Shown in pieces: positions 40,727 to 48,144 of a stretch of 64,000 nt of DNA. The translations under genes were made by a program, and so were the position numbers. Below the pieces are notes generated by a model. That model did no database searches and was not told where the DNA came from. It worked only from the letters and a program-made list of their open reading frames with translations. Where the stretch lies: NCBI GenBank assembly GCA_016717595.1, contig JADKFE010000003.1:1-64000 (forward strand). The letters are read 5' to 3'. Source of the DNA: Deltaproteobacteria bacterium (GTDB taxonomy: Bacteria; Myxococcota_A; UBA796; CAJQPC01). The first letter of the stretch is position 1. Each line of letters starts with the position of its first letter.

Positions 40727-40930
40727 TCAGCGCTTCTTCTTGCCGCCCTTCATCGCTTTGGAGCCCTTGTTGGCCGGAGCGCGGAAGCCCGGGCGCGGCG
40801 CGGCGTCCGTGGGGCGAGAGAGCGGGTTGTCAGGCAAGGAGATCTTCGCCGTGCGGGGCTTGTCGGCCTCGGTCGTCTCCGTGGCCTCGGCGGGGATCTC
40901 AGCGGGGGTGGTCTCGTCAGCGTCGGACAT
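40727..40930 (-). CDS. Small hypothetical protein with basic tail
   Basis: The protein has 67 residues. The first half is acidic and Ala/Glu/Thr-rich (ADETTPAEIPAEATETTEAD). The second half is basic and ends in KGSKAMKGGKKKR. A GGAG sequence lies 6 nt before the ATG at 40930, which supports translation. It is predicted to be disordered and could bind nucleic acid through its tail. No family is recognised. It sits between the terminator of the A2M gene and a lipoprotein gene on the same strand. Confidence 0.5.
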   Translation of the reverse strand: MSDADETTPAEIPAEATETTEADKPRTAKISLPDNPLSRPTDAAPRPGFRAPANKGSKAMKGGKKKR

Positions 40931-40987
40931 GGGGACTCCGGTGGGGAGAGGTTGGACCTCGACTGATCACGCGGGAACCGGCGGGTG

Positions 40988-41548
40988 TCAAGGTGCGCGG
41001 CCTGTCACGACGAGCCCCGCGGGCGCGGCGCCCAGCTCAAACAGCAGGCCATTGTTGTGAAGGCCGACCGCCCACAGCCCGGCGCTGAGGATCGGGCGGC
41101 CGTCGTTGGTCTCGGCCAGGGCGGCGGCGAGGGCCTCGGCTTGGGCGCAGCTTGGTGCCCAGACCGCGGCGAGCTGGAGCGCGCCGGGCGCGGCGGGGGT
41201 GACCACGGCGAGCGCGCCGTCGCTCAGCGTGGCGGAGAGCAGCGTCTCTCCCTCGGCGTAGCGTGGGTGGGGCAGGGTGATCGACCAGGGGCCTCGGGCA
41301 CGATGGCAGCGAGGGGTGGTGATCAGCGCGTCGTGACCCGCGAGGGCGGCCAGGGCGCGCTCGGGCTCCTCGGGGTGGCCGATGGCCTCGCGCAGCGCGT
41401 CGTCGCAGCCCTCCGGGCAGCGGGCGCGGGCGGTGATCTCGGCGGTCTCCGCCCACATCTCGCCGTCTTCGCCACGCTGAAGGGTGACCCGGTTGGCGCA
41501 GCCGATGAGGTTCAGGAGCGTGAGGGGCAGCACAAAGGCACGGGTCAT
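40988..41548 (-). CDS. Hypothetical lipoprotein
   Basis: The protein has 186 residues. The signal peptide MTRAFVLPLTLLNLIGC ends in a lipobox. The mature part is small, with four cysteines (ARCPEGCDD, TTPRCHRA, WAPSCAQ) that could form two disulfides. No family is recognised. Its ATG overlaps the stop of the upstream STT3-like gene (ATGA), which indicates translational coupling and supports the reading of the upstream C-terminus in the shifted frame. It might take part in the same envelope glycosylation step, but this rests only on position. Confidence 0.65.
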   Translation of the reverse strand: MTRAFVLPLTLLNLIGCANRVTLQRGEDGEMWAETAEITARARCPEGCDDALREAIGHPEEPERALAALAGHDALITTPRCHRARGPWSITLPHPRYAEGETLLSATLSDGALAVVTPAAPGALQLAAVWAPSCAQAEALAAALAETNDGRPILSAGLWAVGLHNNGLLFELGAAPAGLVVTGRAP

Positions 41549-43633
41549 GGGCTCACGGTCTCTGGGCTCACGGTCTCTGGGCTCACAGGGATCAAGCTCG
41601 GCGGGGTTGGGGCAGGGAGGGTGAGGCCCATTCGTACGGCGTCTTCAGAGATCGTTAGGGTGACCGGGCCCTCGGGGAGCCCCAGGCGCGCGGCCCCGAG
41701 CGGTGCGCACCTCACCCTCGGCGCCTGTCCAGTACGGCACGGTGAGGCTGAATCGCCCCAGGTTGTCGGCGACGGCCTCGGCGACATAACGCCCGCGGGT
41801 GCCGCTGAGCAGGAGATCGAGGGCGAAGGGGACCGTGACTCCGGGCTGAGTCACGCCCTCAATTCGGGCCCCGGCCACACGCTCGTAGACCCACGCCGCG
41901 GGCACCCGCTGGGGCACGCTCTCATCCAGGCGGTTTGAGACGTAGACCGCGCGTAGGCCGGTGAGGGCGGGCACGTCGGCCCCGGCGGAGCCCGCGTGGC
42001 GTAAGGCGCGTAGGGGCCCGGTGACCTCGGCGAGATCCCGGCTTGTGACGAGCACATAACGCAGGCGGTCTCGGTCCATGAGCGTGAGGAGCTCGGCCTC
42101 GGCGCCGTGAAACATCGCCTCGGTCTCGACGAAGCGGGAGAGGCCCCCGGCGTAGGTGCCGAAGGGCCCAAAATGTTCGGGGCGCTCGCCGATGGCGCTC
42201 ACGAAGTGCCCGTAGGGCCACGACGACGCCACGCCCCACTCGGGCTGGTCTGGGCTCACGGCGGGGGTCTTCTCACGCAGCCAGTCACAGGCGTCGATCA
42301 CCCAGGCGAGGCGCACGTTGGCCGTCTTGGGCTTCACCCACGCCGCCTCGGCCTCGTCAAAGCCGCGGGCGACGCTGAGCACCACGAGCAGGGCGCCGCC
42401 GGGGCCTCGCCCTAAGGCGGCGGCGAGCATCAACGCCGAGAACGGCGCGAAGGTCCAGCCAAAACGGTTCTGGAGGTGAGAGAACACCAACAGGCCAAAC
42501 GCGATGGCCAACATCGCCGCCCGGGCGGGGTCGCGGGGGCGCCGCGCCTCCCAGGCCAGCCAGATCCAGCACAGCGGCGCCGCCAGATACCCCCAGCCGC
42601 CGAGCCGCCAGGCGTGCTCCCAAGACGAGGGCGCGGTCACCGGCGACTTCACCATCGCCTTCATCTCGGTGACCGTGGCCAGCCAGGGGTCCTCGGTGAA
42701 CAGCCAGTCCCGGGCGCCGGTGAGCACATAGGGCGCCAGCGCCACCGCGACGGCCAGGAGCGTGAGCCCGCCGCCGAGGGCCAGGGCCCGCCGCCGCTCA
42801 GGCCAAGCGCGCAGACCGAGGAGCCAGAGGCCGCCCAAAGCGACCGCGCCCAGGGCCGCGGGCTGAAAGCCAGAGAGGTAGGCGTAGGTGAAGCCTTGGC
42901 CCCCGGCGAGGCCAAACGCCGTCGCCAGGGGCGCCAAGAGCAGGACACCGACGGCCCAGCCCTTCACCCCGGCGCGCTCAAAGGGCGACTCCGAGAGCAG
43001 CCCCGCGAGGCACAGCGCGCCCAGGCCCATCGCCGCGTAGGCGAGTCCGCCAACCCAGGTCAACACCACCCCGGCGACGAGGCCGCCCACGACGAGGGGT
43101 CTGGGCCGCGGATGGCTGGCCTCCAAGGCGAAGAGCGCCATGAACAGGCCCTCGGCGCCGTTGTGGTCGGGTCGGCCAAACTGCGTCGCCGCGACGTGCT
43201 GGGGGATGAGCGCGAGGCCGAGCCCCGCCCACAGCCCGACCCAGTCGTTGTACAGCCGCCGCCCCAGCTCCATCGTCACCGCGACCGTGGCCACGCCGAC
43301 CACCAGCGGGAACAGCGCGAGGCCCACCTGATAGCCCACCGTCTCGTGGCTCAGGCCCCCGCAGAGCCAGGCGAAGAGCGCCAAGGCCGCGTCCCAGCCG
43401 GGGGCCCAAGGCACCGTGGCGCCTTGGGGGAAGCCCAAGAACGGGTCAAACACCGAGGGCAGGGGCAGGCCGCCGTCAAAGAACGAGGCCGCGCGCCGAA
43501 CGTGGTACGCCGCGTCGCCGTCGACGGGCACGAGGCGGCCGTCCCGAAAGTGGGCGGCGGGGGTGGAGAGCCTGACCGTCGCGGCGAGGGCGAGGACGGC
43601 CAAGGCGCTCACGCGGGCGGCGAGGGGCGACAT
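41545..43633 (-). CDS. STT3/PglB-like oligosaccharyltransferase (frameshift near 41700)
   Basis: ATG 43633 is chosen because upstream residues look non-native and the next segment is a signal-anchor. About 11-12 membrane segments follow. OST motifs can be matched: DGDAAYHVRR at residues 38-47 for the first DxD-type loop, GRPDHNGAEGLF at about 153-164 (compare VDHHAAEGLF), and ASSWPYGHFVS near 469 for the WWDYG motif, with the first Asp missing. The frame changes near 41700; the C-terminus resumes as GLPEGPVTLTISEDAVRMGL and stops at 41545, overlapping the next ATG. The family transfers lipid-linked glycans to Asn. The degenerate motifs leave the acceptor and activity uncertain. Confidence 0.7.
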
Positions 43634-43815
43634 CCCGACGAGGGTAGCAGAGCGAAGGCTCAAGCGTGTCCATGAGCGCGGGATCTTCGGCGATCGAGGC
43701 CCGCGATCGGTCAAGAGCTGGCCTAGGACCGGGCTATTCTGTTGGGGTGCAGGGCGTGTGGTTGGGCGGAGCGACGCGGTGTGGGCCCTCACCCCAACGG
43801 AGCAGGAGGCTCACC

Positions 43816-44130
43816 ATGACCGATCCCGTCTCTCTCGTTCACCCGATGATCTGCCCGATGTGTACGTCGAGCTTCTCGTTGCGCGCGAGCACCGCCCGCC
43901 CGCCGCCGGATCAGCCCTGCGGCGCCTGCTGGCAGCGCTTGAGCCCCGAGGGCCGGGCGCCTTGGCTTCGTGTGCTGCGCAGCACAAAGGCCCTCCACGC
44001 CGCCTTGGGCCACCGCGACCCCGCCCGCTACGCGCCGCCGACCTTGGTGGCCTACGTCGCGCACCTAGAGGCCCGCCTCGCCGAGACCGAGGCGGCCTTC
44101 GACGAGCAGCGGGCGCGGGCCTCGGCCTGA
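43816..44130 (+). CDS. Small CxxC zinc-ribbon-like protein
   Basis: ATG 43816 follows AGGAGG at 43804-43809, an ideal ribosome site; longer upstream starts lack this. The product is about 104 residues. Two CxxC pairs, MICPMCTSSF and QPCGACWQRL, are 21 residues apart, suggesting one zinc ribbon. The C-terminal helix LVAYVAHLEARLAETEAAFDEQ may be a coiled coil for oligomerisation. No family is recognised. It is convergent with the PHP lipoprotein gene at 44145. Confidence 0.7.
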   Translation: MTDPVSLVHPMICPMCTSSFSLRASTARPPPDQPCGACWQRLSPEGRAPWLRVLRSTKALHAALGHRDPARYAPPTLVAYVAHLEARLAETEAAFDEQRARASA

Positions 44131-44144
44131 GCGCGCGGGCGGGC

Positions 44145-46682
44145 TCAGCGGGCGATGGCCGGCAGCGGCGCGGTCCAGCCGTCTCCGGCCAGATCGAGCA
44201 GGATCGCGCTTGACGCCGCCCAAGGCAGCCCGCTGGTGATCGGCGTCATCGGGCTGTCGCCCTCGGCGATCACCACGAAGGAGGCGTCCTGGAGCGCGCT
44301 CAAGGTGAAGGTGGCCTCGACGCCGTCTACCCGAGCGACCTCGACGCCGTCTTGCAGCAGCAGCAGGCGGTCCACGACGATCCAGCTCGGCGAGCGCGCG
44401 GTGACGGTCAGGGTGTGGGGCCCGGCGCCGGTCAGGGTGGTCCCGGGGACGATGTCCATGTCCAAGAACACGCCGAAGGAGGCGATCGTCGCCCGTCGGC
44501 GCATCACGTCGCGCAGGGTGTCGGGGCTGTACGCCGATGGGTCGGGGCTCATGTGCAGGTAGGTGATGTTCACCCCGGGGCCCCCGGCGAGGTGACGGTG
44601 GCTGTCGCTCACGCCGACGGGGGCGGAGAGGATGCCGCGGTTGATCGTGTCTAGCCAGAACGCGAAGTAGTCCTCGTGTTGGCCATCGTTGAGCACCTCG
44701 ACGGCGTCGAAGTCTTCAGTCCAGCGCCCCGAGTCGTTCACGTTGCCCGGCGACCAGCCCGCCGCGGCCGCGACGCCGCTGTCCAGCGGGTGGTTCATCT
44801 GGAGCACGACGCCGGGGTGCTGGGCGCGCAGGGCCGCGAACATCTCGTCCGTGGACTGAATCTCCCGCTCCCACCACAGCCAGGCGCCGCCGTTTGAGCC
44901 TTGACCGGGCTCCAGAGGCCAGGCGTTGACGTGGCCCCGGGGCGGCGGGCTCACCTCGTCGGCGAGCACGGTGTTGAGCAGGCCGTCGAGGCCCAGGGGC
45001 GTGAGCAAGGGGGCGTAGTCGGCGATGTGGTCGTGGTCGGTGCCGAAGTGTAGGCCGACGCCGACGCTGGCGGCCACGAGCAGGCGGTCCTCCATGGGGA
45101 TGCCGCCGTCGCCTGAGGGCGCGGCGTGGCTGTGCGGGTCGCCCATCATCCAGCCGTCGAGGGGGTAGGCGGCGGCGAGGGTGACGTCAACGACCGTCTC
45201 TTCTCCGGCGGCAAGCTCGACGCTCTGCTGGACGAGCTCGTAGCGCTGCCCACGCCAAGCCAAGAGCGTGTAGGCGCCGGCCTCGACGGGCAGGCTGATC
45301 GTGCCGTCGGCGGTCCAGCCCAGCGCCGCGCGACCATAGGGGCGGCCCGGGTCGAGGCGGGGGTCGCCGTCGCCGCCGCCGTCGAGGCGAAGCTCAAACG
45401 GCAGGCCGTCGGCGGCGCGTACGGTCAAGGTCGCGGGCACGCCGAGGCGGTCGGGGCTCTCCGCGCTGGCGACCCCGCGGCCTTCAGCCTGGGCGATGGG
45501 CAGGGCGCCTTCAGCGATGGACGCAAGGGCGGCGTCTCGGTTTGTGTCGGTGGTGTAGGGCGAGTACGGCGCGGCGCCGACGGGCAGATCCCGGTGGAGG
45601 CCCGTGCCGCGCCCGACGGCGGCGGTGGTGATGACGCCCGCGGCCGGCGCGAGGGCCTCGTAGCGCCCGGCGTCGTCGGTGATGGCCACGGTGTAGGGCG
45701 CGCCGTCCACCAGGATCGTGACGATCGCGCCAGCCACGGGGCCGTCGTCGGCCTCGACCACGCCGCTCACGGTCTGGGTGGCGGCCTCGCTGCGCACGAG
45801 CCAATCGTCGGTGAGCGCGGCGAGATCGTCGCCGACCCCATAAAAACGCCGGAAGCTCGCGGAGCTGCCCTCTTCAAGGGAGACGGTGTCCCCAAAGGTC
45901 GAGGCGGCGTCCACCAGGCTCCGCAGCAGGTCTCCGGCCGCGGAGGTGGCCAGCACGCCGCCCGCCGGGGCGACCATGCCCCAGGCGCCCTCGTTTCGGG
46001 TGCCGAGGTAACCGTTGACGATCATGCTCTTGGCGTCGGCGTCCTCATCAAAGCCCGCCTCGGAGCGCCACGGGATCGCGGCGTCCGCCGAGGCGATGAG
46101 CAGATCGCCGGGGATGATGCTGACGTCTTCTTCAGCGGCGGTGATCGTCGTGATCACCTCCAGAAGCGGCGAGTCCGGGGAGAGGATGTAGTCCGTGGTG
46201 ATCTGCAGGCCCAGATTCGGGATGAAGTCCGGGGACTCCAAGGCGCCGGTGATGAGCGCCATCGGCACCTCGCCGCCCTCTACACGCACCCAGGCCCGGC
46301 CAAACTCGCCGTTCTCGACGACGGTGATCGTCTCGGGGCGCTGCAGGCGGCCCAGGCCGGCCATCGTCTGCCACTCATCGACGACGTCTCGGCCCGGCTG
46401 GCCCTCGGGGCGCACGATGTCGGCGTCCACCACGCCGCCGCCGGTGGCGATGTAGTAGTCGCCCGGCCGATCGCCCTGGATGATGAACATGGCGCGATCG
46501 TTGTAGATCTTGACGTCGCCGAGCTGGCCTTCAGCGGACAAGCCGCCGAAGAGCGCCGCCGCGTCGGTGACCACGCCGGCGCGCACCGCCCCCTGGGGCA
46601 GCCGCTCGGTGAGGTCGGGGGCGGGCTTGACGGGGTCGGGGTCGGGCCGGCAGGCGAGGAGGGTCAACAGGAGGGGGGACAT
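44145..46682 (-). CDS. CehA/McbA-type PHP-domain metallohydrolase lipoprotein
   Basis: ATG 46682 starts the lipoprotein signal MSPLLLTLLAC; the ORF extension to 46715 is not needed. The first 300 residues are beta-rich (VKIYNDRAMFIIQGDRPGDY). A carboxypeptidase-regulatory-like domain follows (SGVVEADDGPVAGAIVTILVDG). The PHP domain begins at MGDPHSHAAPSGDGGIPMED and includes GLHFGTDHDHIADYAP, MNHPLDSGV and GVSDSHRHLAGG, all metal-binding positions. Unlike the paralog at 16843-19831, this gene is uninterrupted (845 residues). The two share architecture rather than close identity. The family hydrolyses carbamate or phosphoester bonds; the substrate here is unknown. Confidence 0.85.
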   Translation of the reverse strand: MSPLLLTLLACRPDPDPVKPAPDLTERLPQGAVRAGVVTDAAALFGGLSAEGQLGDVKIYNDRAMFIIQGDRPGDYYIATGGGVVDADIVRPEGQPGRDVVDEWQTMAGLGRLQRPETITVVENGEFGRAWVRVEGGEVPMALITGALESPDFIPNLGLQITTDYILSPDSPLLEVITTITAAEEDVSIIPGDLLIASADAAIPWRSEAGFDEDADAKSMIVNGYLGTRNEGAWGMVAPAGGVLATSAAGDLLRSLVDAASTFGDTVSLEEGSSASFRRFYGVGDDLAALTDDWLVRSEAATQTVSGVVEADDGPVAGAIVTILVDGAPYTVAITDDAGRYEALAPAAGVITTAAVGRGTGLHRDLPVGAAPYSPYTTDTNRDAALASIAEGALPIAQAEGRGVASAESPDRLGVPATLTVRAADGLPFELRLDGGGDGDPRLDPGRPYGRAALGWTADGTISLPVEAGAYTLLAWRGQRYELVQQSVELAAGEETVVDVTLAAAYPLDGWMMGDPHSHAAPSGDGGIPMEDRLLVAASVGVGLHFGTDHDHIADYAPLLTPLGLDGLLNTVLADEVSPPPRGHVNAWPLEPGQGSNGGAWLWWEREIQSTDEMFAALRAQHPGVVLQMNHPLDSGVAAAAGWSPGNVNDSGRWTEDFDAVEVLNDGQHEDYFAFWLDTINRGILSAPVGVSDSHRHLAGGPGVNITYLHMSPDPSAYSPDTLRDVMRRRATIASFGVFLDMDIVPGTTLTGAGPHTLTVTARSPSWIVVDRLLLLQDGVEVARVDGVEATFTLSALQDASFVVIAEGDSPMTPITSGLPWAASSAILLDLAGDGWTAPLPAIAR

Positions 46683-46780
46683 AGCGTCTCCGCAGAGAGA
46701 GGAGTCAGGATACACTGGAGAGGCTGCGCACCGCGCGTAGCCGATGGGGTCGGCGCGGCTGCGCAGGGAGTGGTTGGGTG

Positions 46781-47791
46781 ATGGTTCCTGGGGCCCTCTT
46801 GGCGGTGCTCGTGCTCTTAAGCGCCTTTTGGCTCTTGGGGAGCTGGTGGCTCGATCGTCAAAGGCTCCTGAACGGCCTCGCCGCCCGCGCCTCAGAGGGC
46901 GCCTTGGTGCAGACCGCTCGGGGGGTGGTGGAGTGTGCGCGGGTCGGCGCGGGGCCCACGCTGCTGGCGCTGCACGCCTCGCCCGGGGGCTGGGATCGGG
47001 GCCTCGCCAGCGCCCAGGATTTTTTGGGGGAGGGGTTCACGGTGATCTCGCCGTCGCGGCCCGGGGCGCTGCGCACGCCGCTGGCCGGCGCGGAGCGACC
47101 GGAAGACGCCGCGGATCAGCTCGTGGCCTTGCTGGACGCGCTGGGGGTTGAGCGCGTCGCCGTGCTCGCCTGGCAGCACGCGGGGCCCACGGCGATTCAG
47201 CTGGCGCTGCGGCACCCGACGCGGGTGTGGGCGGTGGTGCTTGAGAGCGCCGTCACCGGGGCGAGCCCAGCCCTGGGCGTGGGCGCGGGGCCGTTGTCGC
47301 GTGGGCTGCAGGGGGGCCTCGGCGTGTGGCGCACGGAGACCCGGCTGCATGTCTTGGTGCGGGCGCTGCCCGTGGCGCCGCGCTGGGCGCTGCGGTGGGT
47401 GCTGGGGGCGACCTTGGCCGCCCAAGGCCCGCGTGAGGACGAGCTCATCGACGAGCTGCTGGAGGCCCCCGGCCAGCTCAAGCGCCTCACCGGGCTGCTG
47501 CGGTGTCTGGGGCCGCTCGCGCCGCGCCTGCCGGGCTGGGACAACGATCGCCGCCAGCAGGCCACGCTGCACCACACCGCCTTGGAGGCCATCCGGGCGC
47601 CGGTGCTCCTCGTCCATGGGGTGCTCGACCCCATCGTGCCCTTGGAGCACGCCACGCGGGTGGCCCACCGCGCGCCCAGGGCGGAGCTGATGCTCCTCGA
47701 CCGCGCCGGGCACCTCGTCTGGCTGGGCCGCGCCGGGACAGAGGTGCGGGCGAAGGAGCTCGACTTCTTGTGGCGGCACGCGCCGAAGTAG
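46781..47791 (+). CDS. Alpha/beta-hydrolase-like membrane-anchored protein lacking the nucleophile
   Basis: ATG 46781 has GGGAG upstream. An N-terminal membrane segment (ALLAVLVLLSAFWLLGSWW) precedes a typical hydrolase fold: LLALHASPGGWDRGL (oxyanion loop), VISPSRPGALRTPL, the elbow VAVLAWQHAGPTAIQLALRH, LLVHGVLDPIVPLEHA with the acid and AGHLVW with the histidine. In active members the elbow reads GxSxGG. Here the serine position is Gln, so classical hydrolase activity is unlikely unless another residue substitutes. Hydrolase-fold proteins with such changes can act as binding or regulatory proteins. It ends 30 bp before the convergent chorismate mutase gene. Confidence 0.75.
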   Translation: MVPGALLAVLVLLSAFWLLGSWWLDRQRLLNGLAARASEGALVQTARGVVECARVGAGPTLLALHASPGGWDRGLASAQDFLGEGFTVISPSRPGALRTPLAGAERPEDAADQLVALLDALGVERVAVLAWQHAGPTAIQLALRHPTRVWAVVLESAVTGASPALGVGAGPLSRGLQGGLGVWRTETRLHVLVRALPVAPRWALRWVLGATLAAQGPREDELIDELLEAPGQLKRLTGLLRCLGPLAPRLPGWDNDRRQQATLHHTALEAIRAPVLLVHGVLDPIVPLEHATRVAHRAPRAELMLLDRAGHLVWLGRAGTEVRAKELDFLWRHAPK

Positions 47792-47808
47792 ATGGGCAGA
47801 CCAACGGT

Positions 47809-47825
47809 CTAGACCAGTGGTCTAG
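47809..47825. terminator. Palindrome between convergent genes
   Basis: CTAGACCA-G-TGGTCTAG is a perfect 8-bp inverted repeat with a single-base centre. It lies between the stop of the hydrolase gene (47791) and, partly overlapping, the stop of the chorismate mutase gene (47822-47824). It may act as a bidirectional transcription end, but no T-tract follows, so it could instead be a protein-binding palindrome or chance. Confidence 0.35.
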
Positions 47826-48100
47826 TCGTCGGAGAGCTGGGCGGACTCTCGGCAGGCGGCGATGATCTCCGCGAGGATCTCCGAGAGGCGCTCGGGCGCC
47901 AGACCGTCCTCGGGCTCCCCCATGAGCGCGTGGAGCATCTGGCCCTCGCGCTCGGGATCGTAGAGGGTGAGGCCCTGGGCGCGTTTTACGGCGCCGATGC
48001 GACGGGCGAGGCGGGCGCGGGCCTGAATCACGCCGCGGAGGGTGAGGTTGAGGGCGTCCATCTCGGCGCGTAGGCGGCTTAGCTCATCTTGCTCAGGCAT
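47822..48100 (-). CDS. Chorismate mutase (AroQ type)
   Basis: The protein has 92 residues and is all-alpha. The conserved pattern is clear: 'LRAEMDALNLTLRGVIQARARLARRIGAVKRAQGL' followed by 'YDPEREGQML'. It has the N-terminal Arg, Arg/Lys in the second helix and the Asp-Arg-Glu segment of AroQ enzymes. It converts chorismate to prephenate on the way to phenylalanine and tyrosine. It is monofunctional here (no PDT or DAHP synthase domain fused). It is divergent from copA, with 44 bp between starts. Confidence 0.85.
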   Translation of the reverse strand: MPEQDELSRLRAEMDALNLTLRGVIQARARLARRIGAVKRAQGLTLYDPEREGQMLHALMGEPEDGLAPERLSEILAEIIAACRESAQLSDD

Positions 48101-48144
48101 GTCCGCCAGTTAACCCGTCCGCGGACGGTGGTTATTGTGAGGCC

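Noticed and set aside
42476..43675. A 399-residue plus-strand ORF opposite the STT3-like gene
   Set aside because: It is Arg/Gln/Pro-rich without motifs. The minus strand encodes a coherent multi-spanning protein.
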